Below are positions 25,892 through 34,388 of a stretch of DNA of 64,000 bases, one piece after another. The stretch lies in the NCBI RefSeq assembly GCF_007558725.1, contig NZ_VLPL01000001.1:187984-251983 (forward strand), given 5' to 3'. This DNA comes from Fluviicola chungangensis (GTDB taxonomy: Bacteria; Bacteroidota; Bacteroidia; Flavobacteriales_D; Crocinitomicaceae). How positions within the stretch are numbered: the first letter of the stretch is position 1; each line of letters begins with the position of its first letter. Position numbers and translations under genes: made by a program. The notes under the pieces are model-generated. The model was given only the letters and a program-made list of their open reading frames with translations. It did no database searches and was not told the origin of the DNA.

Positions 25892-26602
25892 CTAAAGAGG
25901 AATAAGATCCTGGAACCAGAATCCATACTCTATAGTTTCTCCTTGCTGGTTCTGAGCAGTATACGTTTTGAGCACCTGCTCCCCAACTTGAAATGGAATG
26001 GGATCTTTAAAAATCGGTCCGTCAAAAACAAAGGTGTGGAATTCGCCGTTCTCGCCGCAAGGATCTACATTATCAGGTAAATCTGCCAGGAACTGATGAT
26101 CGATAACTCTTCCTGCAAATGATTCGTCCAGTTTGGAGGAATCTACACAAACCACGATGGTTTTGAATCCCAGGTCGATAAATTCCCTGATCAATTCTTT
26201 TGTATCTTGTTTCCACAAAGGAAAATGCGCAGAAATGGAAACTTCATGCAGTTTTTGCTCCCGATAAATTCTCAGATCCTCCAGGAAAATATCACCGAAA
26301 ATACAGTCTTGGATCCCTTCCGATTTCAATTCCTGAATAGCTTTGTTCATAACTGATTCATACGCCTGCATGTCTGAGCTGGCGGGCAGTTGAACTTGTT
26401 TTACGGAAATTCCCAACGATTCCGCTTGTGCCAAAAGCAATTCACTGCGTACTCCGTGCATCGAAATGCGATCGGCTTCTTCATTGAATGTGGTCAGCAA
26501 ATACCGGATATCAAATTGCTTGTTTTGAAGGACTTCATAGAGCGCCAGGGTACTGTCTTTTCCTCCGCTCCAATTAAAATAGGCCGGAATCAAACGTCCC
26601 AT
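25892..26602 (-). CDS. Diphthine-ammonia ligase (DPH6)-family ATP pyrophosphatase
   Basis: 236 residues. PP-loop SGGKDS at residues 13-18 binds ATP. The MHGVRSELLLAQAESLGI stretch and CGENGEFHTFVFDGP near the C-terminus are the hallmarks of the DPH6/COG2102 branch. In eukaryotes DPH6 amidates diphthine on EF2; bacteria lack diphthamide, so the bacterial substrate is unknown. The start overlaps the upstream class-IV aminotransferase by 13 bp, the last gene of a three-gene operon with rhomboid. Confidence 0.88.
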   Translation of the reverse strand: MGRLIPAYFNWSGGKDSTLALYEVLQNKQFDIRYLLTTFNEEADRISMHGVRSELLLAQAESLGISVKQVQLPASSDMQAYESVMNKAIQELKSEGIQDCIFGDIFLEDLRIYREQKLHEVSISAHFPLWKQDTKELIREFIDLGFKTIVVCVDSSKLDESFAGRVIDHQFLADLPDNVDPCGENGEFHTFVFDGPIFKDPIPFQVGEQVLKTYTAQNQQGETIEYGFWFQDLIPL

Positions 26603-27444
26603 TCTTCATTCAGGAAAGCAACAATTTTACGCGCTGTGGTGTTAAAATACCGTTTTGTCCGGTATCCCCCGACCCAGGTAATGCCGCGTACTGCGTTCGT
26701 TAAGAATACTTCATCTGCTACCAGAAGATTGGAAGGCAGGATCGGACATTCGTAAACTTTCAGTCCGTTCTTCAGTGCCAGGTTAATCACTTGCATGCGC
26801 ATGGTTCCTGCCAGGCAGCCATCCGAAAGGCTCGGTGTGTATAGAACGCCGTTGCTGACTACGAAAATATTGCTGTGTGAACTTTCCAGGATCTGTCCGT
26901 TGTCATTGGTGATAAGCATGTCGTCCAGGCCCTTTTCTTTCGCGGAAATTGCAGCTAAAACATACAGAATCCCGTTTTTGGTTTTGTAGTTCGACAGAAT
27001 GTTTTTGGTTTTCCGGATTTCCTGATAAAGATCTACTTCCAGCCCTTTTGAGTTCAAACTGAACAAATTGTTTTCAATGGGATAGATTTCAATAAAATAA
27101 CTAACCTCATTAGTATCAGGTAAATAAGTTCCTCCGCCTAAACGATCAATTGAAAGTCTAATCCGTGCACCTTCCGTAATCTTGCACAATTGAATCAGTT
27201 CATCCACTTGCTGCTGGAAGAATTCAGTGGTGTAAAAAGCCGGCAGACGCATTTTTAAAACTTTTGCCCCTTCACTCAAACGTGAAAAATGATGCGAAAG
27301 GTTTATAGCCTTTCCGTTCATAACCCGGATACTTTCAAAAAGTCCGTCCCCGTAAGTGTAACCCCTGTTTCCGGCAGTAATGGAAGGTCCTGTGTTACTG
27401 ATGATTTTACCGTTGTTGTTTACGAATAATTCCTGATCGCTCAT
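26590..27444 (-). CDS. PLP-dependent class-IV aminotransferase (PabC/IlvE-like)
   Basis: 284 residues. Fold-type IV signatures: TAGNRGYTYGDGLFESIRV at the N-terminus, LSIDRLGGGTYLP, the catalytic-Lys region NYKTKNGILYVLA (Lys in YKTKN, near 155), ILESSHSNIFVV and LAGTMRMQVI. This size and pattern suits 4-amino-4-deoxychorismate lyase (folate), D-amino-acid or branched-chain aminotransferases; the exact substrate cannot be told. The start abuts the rhomboid stop without a gap. Confidence 0.88.
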   Translation of the reverse strand: MSDQELFVNNNGKIISNTGPSITAGNRGYTYGDGLFESIRVMNGKAINLSHHFSRLSEGAKVLKMRLPAFYTTEFFQQQVDELIQLCKITEGARIRLSIDRLGGGTYLPDTNEVSYFIEIYPIENNLFSLNSKGLEVDLYQEIRKTKNILSNYKTKNGILYVLAAISAKEKGLDDMLITNDNGQILESSHSNIFVVSNGVLYTPSLSDGCLAGTMRMQVINLALKNGLKVYECPILPSNLLVADEVFLTNAVRGITWVGGYRTKRYFNTTARKIVAFLNEEWDV

Positions 27445-28071
27445 TTAAAGTAGGTTTTGAAATGCCTGAATCACTTTCTCAATATTAGTAATTAAAATGA
27501 AAACAATCCCGAAAACTGCACCGGATATATGCGCATCATGTGCAATATTTGTTTTAGGGTTGCGGCTGGAGTAGATTTCAAAACCCAGGTAAAGAATCCC
27601 ATACATCCAGGCTTTAATGGGAATCGGGAGGAATAAATTCCGGATTTCCATGGTCGGTTCAAGTGTAAACATAGCAAAGAGCACCGCACTGGCAACACCC
27701 GACAAGCCGAGGGAACGATAGGAATAATTGAACCGGTGACGGTAATAAGAAAAAATACTCGAAGTGATCATCGAACCGAAAATCAGTGTCCAAAAAACAA
27801 CCTGGGTCATAATCACATCGTGGTAAATGACCATTAATTTCCGTTCCAGGTACGGTCCGAATATAAAAAAGGTAAAGCTGTTGAAAAGCAGGTGCTGCAT
27901 GTCTCCGTGAAGGAATACGTTGGTCACGAACCGGTAGTATTGTTTCTTCTCTCTTACTTTGTAAGGCCAGAACAGGAACCGGTCGAGGAAACGCGGATTA
28001 TTAAACCCGATCAGGGAAACGAGTACCGTGATGGCAAGAATGATGTATGTGGAATAAATTTGAGGTTCCAT
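27445..28071 (-). CDS. Rhomboid-family intramembrane serine protease
   Basis: 208 residues with six membrane helices. Key elements: HLLFNSFTFFIFG (conserved His/Asn of helix 2), the catalytic Ser motif GLSGVASAVLFAMF (GxSG) and catalytic His in HDAHISGAVFGIVF. These enzymes cut transmembrane segments. It heads an operon with the aminotransferase and DPH6-like genes; the grouping gives no clear functional clue. Confidence 0.92.
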   Translation of the reverse strand: MEPQIYSTYIILAITVLVSLIGFNNPRFLDRFLFWPYKVREKKQYYRFVTNVFLHGDMQHLLFNSFTFFIFGPYLERKLMVIYHDVIMTQVVFWTLIFGSMITSSIFSYYRHRFNYSYRSLGLSGVASAVLFAMFTLEPTMEIRNLFLPIPIKAWMYGILYLGFEIYSSRNPKTNIAHDAHISGAVFGIVFILITNIEKVIQAFQNLL

Positions 28072-28109
28072 GTTCTGGGGAATAAGTATCTTGCGTTAAA
28101 ATTGCTCAT

Positions 28110-28117
28110 TATTTTTG
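28110..28117 (+). promoter_or_regulatory. -7 box (TATTTTTG) for the L,D-transpeptidase gene
   Basis: TATTTTTG matches TAnnTTTG and lies 9 bp before the ATG at 28127. No -33 element at the proper spacing is obvious. This supports ATG 28127 rather than the upstream TTG at 28115, which would lie within the promoter. Confidence 0.4.
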
Positions 28118-28126
28118 AATCCGTAT

Positions 28127-29737
28127 ATGAAATTTAGCAGAGTTCTATTACTATTTCTCACAGCCACCCTCACACTTATTCTCATAAGATGTAATTCTGA
28201 AATTGATAAAACAGATCCTGTTTTTGACCGAAAAGTATCATTGAAAAAACGCATTTCCCTGGCAATCGAGTCGGATTTATTAACAAAACTGAATTTTCCG
28301 GACGGGATCAGAGATTCTGTTTACGCATTCTACGAATCCCGTGATTTCAGACCGGTCTGGGCAAATGATTCGATGCTCCTGGAAAAAGGGACCAAATGGA
28401 AGGCGTTGCTGGATTTTCCGTGTGCACTTGGCTTGCCGGACAATCGTTTTTTTGAATTTAAGGAGGACTCCCTGACAAGCTCTTCGATCATTCAGGAATT
28501 TTTACTGACTGCCCGTTTGGCGCAATTACAGCAGGATTTGAAGGTTGGTTTCCTCGATACGGCTGTCAATGCATACAGACCGATTGTTTCTATCGATCTG
28601 AAATCATTGGGGAAATCCATCAGGCAAATGGACACTGTAAAGAATTGGGGGAACTGGCTGGCTAAAATGGGGCCTTCCAGGCCGGAATACCAGGCTTTGG
28701 CTAAAGGATTGTTCCGCTATGCATCCAAAAAAGAACTTTCGGACATTCATTTTGAAATTCCTGCGTTAGTGGAAGATTCGTTGCGTTGTATTGCGCTTTC
28801 CACAGAATCATTGATTGATAAAGATTACCTGGATTCGAAGAAAACAGACGATGCGTCTTTCTGGGATGCAATGGGACGATTTCAGGCAGACAACGGATTG
28901 AAGGCAGATGGAGTTATCGGGGTTTACACCCGTAAAGCATTGGACGAATCAGAGCGGTACAAATGCCACCGAGCCATTTTATCCATGGAAAGGTGGAGAT
29001 GGCGCGAACCTTTTCCGCTTGACAGATACCTGTGGGTAAATATTCCGGAATACAAATTGCGGTTGTTTTACAATGACAGTTTACTTTCGGAGCACCGTAT
29101 CGTTGTTGGTAAACCGGAAAATCAAACCCCGCAGCTGAGCTCAAAATTGCGGGCCATTGTTTCGTTACCTTATTGGACGCAGCCGCAATCCATTGCCAGC
29201 AAGGAATTCTTGCCTGCTATTCAACGCAATTCAAATTATGCAGCAAAAAATCATTACAAAGTGTACCGCGGTGAAACGGAAGTGGACCCTACCACCATTA
29301 ACTGGAAACGGTATAAAGAAAAGAACTTTCCGTTCAGAGTAAGACAAGAACCCGGGGAAGACAATGCTTTGGGATTGGTGAAATTCGAATTCAACAACAA
29401 ATATGGAGTATATATTCACGACACACCTGCCAAAGGCTTTTTCAATAAGGATATTCGCGCGTATTCTCACGGTTGCATGCGGTGCGACCTGCCGGATTCA
29501 TTGGCACGCTTTATACTCACCCGCGACGACAAACAGAAAATGACACGCGATTCACTCGATACACTTATTGCAAGGAAGGAACACTTTACCATTTCCCTCA
29601 GAAAACCTATTCCAATGCAGGTAGATTACATAACAGTAACCGTAAATGAAAGAGGGAACCTGGTGTTCTTCCCGGATGTGTACGACCGCGATGAGAAATA
29701 CCTGAAAATGATGAAGATTTACCCGAAAGTCAATTAA
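28127..29737 (+). CDS. L,D-transpeptidase (YkuD family, YcbB-like) lipoprotein
   Basis: 536 residues. Lipoprotein signal (LILIRCNS). A helical region up to about 240 is followed by a peptidoglycan-binding segment (MGRFQADNGLKADGVIG) and the YkuD catalytic domain with VNIPEYKLRLFY, YIHDTPAKGFF and the active-site motif SHGCMRC (Cys near 450). This is the layout of the large YcbB/LdtD class, which makes 3-3 crosslinks in peptidoglycan in the periplasm. It starts divergently from the rhomboid operon. Confidence 0.92.
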   Translation: MKFSRVLLLFLTATLTLILIRCNSEIDKTDPVFDRKVSLKKRISLAIESDLLTKLNFPDGIRDSVYAFYESRDFRPVWANDSMLLEKGTKWKALLDFPCALGLPDNRFFEFKEDSLTSSSIIQEFLLTARLAQLQQDLKVGFLDTAVNAYRPIVSIDLKSLGKSIRQMDTVKNWGNWLAKMGPSRPEYQALAKGLFRYASKKELSDIHFEIPALVEDSLRCIALSTESLIDKDYLDSKKTDDASFWDAMGRFQADNGLKADGVIGVYTRKALDESERYKCHRAILSMERWRWREPFPLDRYLWVNIPEYKLRLFYNDSLLSEHRIVVGKPENQTPQLSSKLRAIVSLPYWTQPQSIASKEFLPAIQRNSNYAAKNHYKVYRGETEVDPTTINWKRYKEKNFPFRVRQEPGEDNALGLVKFEFNNKYGVYIHDTPAKGFFNKDIRAYSHGCMRCDLPDSLARFILTRDDKQKMTRDSLDTLIARKEHFTISLRKPIPMQVDYITVTVNERGNLVFFPDVYDRDEKYLKMMKIYPKVN

Positions 29738-29811
29738 CAATTATCAACGATTCAATTATCAAGTGTTTTTCACTTAATAATTGATAGTTATTTAATTCAT
29801 AATTTTAAAAT

Positions 29812-29819
29812 TACTTTTG
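29812..29819 (+). promoter_or_regulatory. -7 box (TACTTTTG) for rpe
   Basis: TACTTTTG matches TAnnTTTG, 16 bp before the rpe ATG. The upstream region is very AT-rich and includes a TTG at 29781 at a longer than usual distance. Confidence 0.4.
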
Positions 29820-29835
29820 TAAAAAATTAAAAAAC

Positions 29836-30486
29836 ATGTCGATTATCATTGCCCCTTCCATTCTATCCTGCGATTTTGGAAACCTCGAACGCGATTTTGA
29901 ATTAATCAATCAAAGTGAGGCGGATTGGTTTCATGTTGACGTAATGGACGGAGTATTCGTTCCCAATATTTCTTTCGGTTTTCCGATCATTTCGGCATTA
30001 AAAAAAGTAGCGAAAAAGACCATCGACTGCCACATTATGATTGTGAATCCGGATCAGTATGTAGCTGATTTTGCAAAAGCCGGCGTAGATATTCTGACCG
30101 TTCATTACGAAGCGTGTACCCACCTGCACCGTACGATCGGAGCAATCCATGAAGCGGGAATGAAAGCCGGAGTAGCATTGAATCCGCATACACCGGTTTC
30201 GGTGCTGGAAAATGTAATTGCAGATCTGGACCTGGTATTGATCATGTCCGTAAACCCGGGATTCGGCGGACAAAAATTTATTCACCAGGCCATTGAAAAA
30301 GTGAAGCAGACCAAAGAATTAATCGCGAAATCAGGATCTAAAGCAATCATTGAAGTGGACGGCGGGGTGAATACCGAAACCGGAAAATTACTCGTTGAAG
30401 CTGGAGCTCAGGCCCTGGTTGCCGGAAGTTTTGTGTTTAACAGCGCAGATCCGAAGGCAACAATTTCCTCTTTGAAACAACTCTGA
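29836..30486 (+). CDS. rpe: Ribulose-phosphate 3-epimerase
   Basis: 216 residues with every family motif: APSILSCDFGNL, HVDVMDGVFVPN, CHIMIVNP, MSVNPGFGGQKFI and EVDGGVN, giving the metal ligands and the catalytic Asp pair of the TIM barrel. It interconverts ribulose-5-phosphate and xylulose-5-phosphate in the pentose phosphate pathway. The next gene starts directly after its stop codon. Transaldolase, another enzyme of the pathway, lies 3 kb downstream. Confidence 0.97.
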   Translation: MSIIIAPSILSCDFGNLERDFELINQSEADWFHVDVMDGVFVPNISFGFPIISALKKVAKKTIDCHIMIVNPDQYVADFAKAGVDILTVHYEACTHLHRTIGAIHEAGMKAGVALNPHTPVSVLENVIADLDLVLIMSVNPGFGGQKFIHQAIEKVKQTKELIAKSGSKAIIEVDGGVNTETGKLLVEAGAQALVAGSFVFNSADPKATISSLKQL

Positions 30487-30900
30487 ATGCTTGATTTTTT
30501 CCAGCAGCGATTTGCGTACATCCATCAATTGAATTTGAGTTGGATGGTGCATTTAACGCAAGACGATCAGGATATTCCCTGGGATATGAAGCTTGCTGTT
30601 TCCCAGCTGATCAATTCACAACACATCGCAGTTGCGGGGATATTGGATTTGGAAATAGAATCGGATTTGAACGATGTGCTTCCTGAAATGTATTGGGAAT
30701 CGTTGGAGCGCGACAATTACAAGCAATGGATGAACGTCTTCCTGCAATTCAACCAAGGGCTTCAGGATAATGTGGAATGGCTCACCCCACTCCTGTTCAA
30801 ATCATTGCACGAAACAGCCCAATACATCGGACAGTTGAAGTTATTGGTCGCACAACACGGTTTGGAAGCTTTGGATGAAACGCTCTTAAAAGTGGAATGA
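30487..30900 (+). CDS. DinB-like four-helix protein
   Basis: 137 residues, ATG immediately after the rpe stop, so translation is coupled. All helical: FFQQRFAYIHQLN, MKLAVSQLINSQHIAVAGIL (a His in the usual DinB metal-site helix), and SLHETAQYIGQLKLLVAQHG (second His). This fits the DinB/YfiT-like metal-binding four-helix bundle. Role unknown; family members include thiol-dependent transferases. Assignment is by pattern only. Confidence 0.65.
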   Translation: MLDFFQQRFAYIHQLNLSWMVHLTQDDQDIPWDMKLAVSQLINSQHIAVAGILDLEIESDLNDVLPEMYWESLERDNYKQWMNVFLQFNQGLQDNVEWLTPLLFKSLHETAQYIGQLKLLVAQHGLEALDETLLKVE

Positions 30901-30961
30901 CAGTAATAGTAGATTTTGTGCTTAGTTATTTTGAAGCATTCGAATTATTTTTAGATAAAAA

Positions 30962-31471
30962 ATGAACCTCCCCCCATATGCTGTTTTTCCGGAATTGAGA
31001 TCCGCAGAGCTGCTTCTACGTGAAATCCGTATGGAAGATGTTTCTTCTTTGCTGGAAGCTCTCACCTACGACGGTAAAACAGCAGCAACCCTGGAAGAAG
31101 GAATTCAAATCGTAGAAAAAACGAATCAAAATTACTTGGACGGAAATTCCGTTAATTGGGTTATCGAAAACAATGAGACCAATGAATTGATGGGGTTTAT
31201 CGGATATTATCGTGGGTTTGAAAACGGTGTTGGAGAGGTTGGATTTGTTCTGAAAGCTGCATTTCGTGGTTTGGGCTTCATGTCAACTTCCCTTCAAATG
31301 GTGGTCGATTTCGGATTGAATAACATGGTGTTAAATGGAGTTGTTGCTTTCACAAAACCAGACAATGAAAAAGCAATCACAGTATTGAGCCGGAACGGAT
31401 TTCACGAGAATAAACCGGAAGGAGCTTATTTGAAGTTTGTTTATTCGGCGGCAAGTAAACCATTTAGTTAA
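30962..31471 (+). CDS. GNAT-family N-acetyltransferase (RimJ-like)
   Basis: 169 residues. LRSAELLLREIRMEDVSSLLEAL at the start, GFIGYYRGFENGVGEVGFVLKAAFRGLGFMSTSLQMVVDFG (motif A, R/Q-x-x-G-x-G/A variant FRGLGFM) and FTKPDNEKAITVLSRNGF (motif B) give a typical ribosomal-protein-acetyltransferase-like GNAT. Acceptor unknown. Confidence 0.85.
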   Translation: MNLPPYAVFPELRSAELLLREIRMEDVSSLLEALTYDGKTAATLEEGIQIVEKTNQNYLDGNSVNWVIENNETNELMGFIGYYRGFENGVGEVGFVLKAAFRGLGFMSTSLQMVVDFGLNNMVLNGVVAFTKPDNEKAITVLSRNGFHENKPEGAYLKFVYSAASKPFS

Positions 31472-31634
31472 TTCGTTTACAAAAAAAGCGATGGTAATTA
31501 CAAGTATTGTAATCCCAATTCGTACCTCTTTGTTGTTCATCCACAACATCGCCTGAAAAAGAAACGGTTACGTCTTTGTTAAACCGATATTTCGAAAAAA
31601 ACATTTTTTCTATCTCAATTCTCCAATAAATGAC

Positions 31635-31642
31635 TAATTTTG
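31635..31642 (+). promoter_or_regulatory. -7 box (TAATTTTG) of the SRP RNA gene
   Basis: TAATTTTG matches TAnnTTTG and ends 4 bases before the predicted 5' end of the SRP RNA at 31647, a normal distance to the transcription start. The -33 region is T-rich but not a clear TTTG. Confidence 0.55.
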
Positions 31643-31646
31643 CGGC

Positions 31647-31744
31647 GGGGTAAGTCTTTTACGACCAGCTCCCTCTAATTCCTCCAGGACGGGAACGTAG
31701 CAAAGGTAAGAGGTTGTAGCGGTGCGATAAGAGTAGCTTACCCC
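31647..31744 (+). ncRNA. ffs: Signal recognition particle RNA, small bacterial type (4.5S)
   Basis: A 98-nt stretch whose ends pair perfectly (GGGGTAAG at 31647, CTTACCCC at 31744). Its apical region reads CCAGGACGGGAACGTAGCAAAGG, broken here as CCAGGACGGGAA and CGTAGCAAAGG, which matches the universal SRP domain IV with its asymmetric and symmetric internal loops and GNRA-like tetraloop. It binds Ffh and guides membrane proteins to FtsY/SecYEG. A T-run (31746-31752) directly downstream serves as terminator. Confidence 0.88.
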
Positions 31745-32028
31745 TCTTTTTTTGCCCATATTTTGGCTTCTAAAATAATTCCTCCTCACACTCTTGCTCA
31801 AACTCACACTTCTCCGACCTCGGCTTTTTCGTCAAACTCCTAGGAATTTTTAAACAGTGTGCTGGCTTTCAGAATTATTGTGTAGTATTGAAGCAATAAC
31901 GTGACCCATACTTTTTGTAACTATTCTGAGATTCTGTTTGAAAATCGATTTTAAGTGGCTGTAAGCGGTTGTAAGTATTTGGAGTTGCGCATATATACAA
32001 GTTATAAGCAACTGTAGCACAATTTAAC

Positions 32029-32433
32029 ATGAAATATAGCATACCTTTTATTTTATTTTTAATTGCAGCATGTAGCAATGTGAATGATAAACAATCAAAC
32101 CCTAATAATGAATTTCGAAACATTAAAGTATTTAAGAACAAATCAGCTTATTCCATAAATATCGGTGACACGATTGAAATTTATCACACCACAAACTCTT
32201 GTTGTAAATATTGTCAACCAAACGCAGATAAATTGCGACATTTGGATTTTATAGGCAGCAAAATTGTGATTCCTTCAAAAAAAGGATGCGATGGTTGTAA
32301 TTGGACATCTGCATTAATGTTTGTAGCAAAAAGTCAAGGAGTTGATACTATAAAAGATGCAATTATTCCACCTATGTCAATATGTAAAGACACAATAAAA
32401 GGTTTGACAAATTACATCGTACGAATAAAATAA
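32029..32433 (+). CDS. Cys-rich small lipoprotein, unknown
   Basis: 134 residues with a lipoprotein signal (MKYSIPFILFLIAACSN). The mature part contains CCKYCQPN and GCDGCNW pairs plus another Cys near the end (MSICKDT), which could form disulfides or bind metal. AT-rich codon use differs from the flanking genes. It shares this compositional patch with the leucine-rich-repeat gene 84 bp downstream. No known domain. Confidence 0.65.
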   Translation: MKYSIPFILFLIAACSNVNDKQSNPNNEFRNIKVFKNKSAYSINIGDTIEIYHTTNSCCKYCQPNADKLRHLDFIGSKIVIPSKKGCDGCNWTSALMFVAKSQGVDTIKDAIIPPMSICKDTIKGLTNYIVRIK

Positions 32434-32516
32434 ATACTTATAACACCAAATAAGCAAAAGCGCAAAAATGCATATATTCGAGAAGGCGCCTTTGCCTATT
32501 TGGAAAACGTAATGAA

Positions 32517-33278
32517 ATGCTAGTACGATTAACCTATATATTATTGTTTCTTGTATTCATTGGTTGTACTTCAGCGAATGAAAATGACGTTCAACGAGAA
32601 GATTATCGGGATACCATCATAGAGATGGATCTCGGTAAAAAGTTAAATGATAAAATTCCAGATTCGCTGTTTCTATATCGGAACCTCAAATATTTAAACA
32701 TCTGTTGTAACGAATTGTCAAATTTTGATCCCAGAATTGTAGAACTCTCTAAACTGAGGAAATTGGATTTATATCATACTGACATCAAAAACTTTCCTGA
32801 TGAATTCTATACTCTTACAAACATAGAAGAACTTGATTTAACCAGTATGTATAAATTGGATTACCAATCAGTTTTGCCTAAGCTTCATAAATTTCCAAAA
32901 TTGGCAAAATTACACCTTGGGTGTAACCAGATGAAATCTCCAAAAATCAACTTTTCAAGAATGAGTAACTTAGAGGAATTTGGCTTCATAAATCAAGAAG
33001 AATTAGATATTAAACATCTCTTAATAGATATCTCAAAAGCGAAAAAAATACGTGTCATTCATTTAAGCGGAAATAACATCGAGACATTGCCCTTAGAAAT
33101 TAAACTGCTAAGTAATTTGGAAGAATTAAACTTATACAATAACAAATTAACCACCTTACCTGAGGATTTAATCGAGCTCAAGAATTTGAAAGAGGTAACA
33201 TTAATTGACAATCCTGTTAACAAGGAAAAAATAAAGAAATTGGAGCGTCTAATGCCAAAAGCAAAATTCATTTATTAA
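32517..33278 (+). CDS. Leucine-rich-repeat lipoprotein
   Basis: 253 residues. Lipoprotein signal (LFLVFIGCTS). From about residue 55 several leucine-rich repeats of 22-24 residues are seen: LKYLNICCNELSNF, LRKLDLYHTDIKNFPDEF, IEELDLTSMYKLDY, LAKLHLGCNQMKS, IRVIHLSGNNIETLPLEI, LEELNLYNNKLTTLPEDL and LKEVTLIDNPVN. Such proteins bind other proteins at the cell surface. The gene is AT-rich like its neighbour, suggesting recent acquisition. Confidence 0.85.
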   Translation: MLVRLTYILLFLVFIGCTSANENDVQREDYRDTIIEMDLGKKLNDKIPDSLFLYRNLKYLNICCNELSNFDPRIVELSKLRKLDLYHTDIKNFPDEFYTLTNIEELDLTSMYKLDYQSVLPKLHKFPKLAKLHLGCNQMKSPKINFSRMSNLEEFGFINQEELDIKHLLIDISKAKKIRVIHLSGNNIETLPLEIKLLSNLEELNLYNNKLTTLPEDLIELKNLKEVTLIDNPVNKEKIKKLERLMPKAKFIY

Positions 33279-33347
33279 TAATACCTATACTCGAAAAACA
33301 AGTGAAGACGAAACATCGACAAACGTTAGAGCGAAAGCTGTAAGGTA

Positions 33348-33407
33348 AGTAGGGGTACAAAGAGGATTATTAGATGGGGTTGGAAATTTAACCGGACAAC
33401 AAAGATT
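33348..33407 (+). repeat. Dispersed intergenic repeat, copy 2
   Basis: Begins AGTAGGGGTACAAAGAG and ends GACAACAAAGATT. It matches the copy at 9239-9295, including 25 of 29 identical positions at the 3' end. Just upstream a stretch (GTGAAGACGAAACATCGAC ... GCGAAAGCTGTAAG, about 33303-33344) resembles 45980-46030, so several repeat modules are shared among intergenic regions. Confidence 0.6.
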
Positions 33408-33443
33408 CGCAATTGTAATTCGCAATTACTTACTAAATGGGTT

Positions 33444-33451
33444 TATCTTTG
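33444..33451 (+). promoter_or_regulatory. -7 box (TATCTTTG) for the transaldolase gene
   Basis: TATCTTTG matches TAnnTTTG, 19 bp before the ATG at 33471. No convincing -33 TTTG at 19-21 bp spacing. Confidence 0.4.
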
Positions 33452-33470
33452 TTCCCCAAATAGATAAAAC

Positions 33471-34136
33471 ATGAAATTTTTCATTGATACAGCAAACCTG
33501 AACGACATTCGTGAGGCAAATGATTTAGGGATTTTGGACGGAGTAACAACCAATCCGTCTTTAATGGCCAAAGAAGGAATTACAGGTCAGAACAATATTT
33601 TAAAACATTATGTGGATATCTGCAACATTGTAGATGGTCCGGTTAGTGCGGAAGTGATTGCAACGGATTTTGAAGGAATGATCCGTGAAGGAGAAACCTT
33701 GGCTGAATTACATAAGAATATCGTGGTGAAAATCCCGATGATCCCGGAAGGAATCAAAGCTATCAAGTATTTCTCATCCAAGGGAATCAGAACGAATTGT
33801 ACCCTGATCTTCAGCGCAGGACAAGCTTTGTTGGCTGCAAAAGCCGGTGCTAGTTACGTTTCTCCGTTTGTCGGACGTTTGGATGATGTGTCCACAAACG
33901 GTTTAGACCTGATCCAGCAAATACGTGTCATTTATGACAATTACGGATTTGAAACGGAAATCCTCGCTGCTTCGATCCGTCACCCGATGCATATTATTCA
34001 ATGCGCGGAAATCGGTTCGGACGTTATGACAGGACCGTTAAGCGCTATCCTGGCATTGGCAAAACACCCGCTTACAGATAACGGATTGGCACAATTCCTG
34101 GCTGATCACGCAAAAGGTAATAAGAGCCCGCAATAG
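33471..34136 (+). CDS. tal: Transaldolase, short form (TalC/fructose-6-phosphate aldolase family)
   Basis: 221 residues, the length of the compact transaldolase/Fsa subfamily. [29 protein letters not shown], the Schiff-base lysine in [13 protein letters not shown] (near 86), [17 protein letters not shown] and [20 protein letters not shown] are typical. It moves a dihydroxyacetone unit between sugar phosphates in the pentose phosphate pathway; distinguishing it from fructose-6-phosphate aldolase needs the residue pattern in the active site, which I cannot settle. Confidence 0.92.
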   Translation: MKFFIDTANLNDIREANDLGILDGVTTNPSLMAKEGITGQNNILKHYVDICNIVDGPVSAEVIATDFEGMIREGETLAELHKNIVVKIPMIPEGIKAIKYFSSKGIRTNCTLIFSAGQALLAAKAGASYVSPFVGRLDDVSTNGLDLIQQIRVIYDNYGFETEILAASIRHPMHIIQCAEIGSDVMTGPLSAILALAKHPLTDNGLAQFLADHAKGNKSPQ

Positions 34137-34194
34137 CGGGTGAAGACTGAGCTGAGCAATCGTAAATTGCTCAAAGCGAGGGAAAAGTTCAATA

Positions 34195-34234
34195 GTTCAA
34201 AAAGTTCAATGTGTCAGATTTGAACTTTTTGAAC
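34195..34234. terminator. Perfect 15-bp inverted repeat downstream of transaldolase
   Basis: GTTCAAAAAGTTCAA (34195-34209) and TTGAACTTTTTGAAC (34220-34234) are fully complementary around a 10-nt loop. A smaller hairpin, GAGCAAT-CGTAA-ATTGCTC, lies at 34154-34172. Together they probably end transcription of the transaldolase gene. Confidence 0.5.
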
Positions 34235-34388
34235 ATTTTGATTTCCTTGAACCAACAGAGTTAAGCAAGAAACCTAAATCTTCGCTCATCAGAAAAATCA
34301 ATCCCTTCAACCGGATTATTCTTCCTTTAGTCCAAAATCGGTTGTGTGCTATGACCATTCTGTTATTTTTGTGCTAACATTCTACTTT

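Noticed and set aside
31960-32030. Possible integron attC-like site before the Cys-rich lipoprotein gene (AAGTTATAAGCAACTG)
   Set aside because: The pairing expected between the R and L boxes could not be found, and no integrase is in the window.
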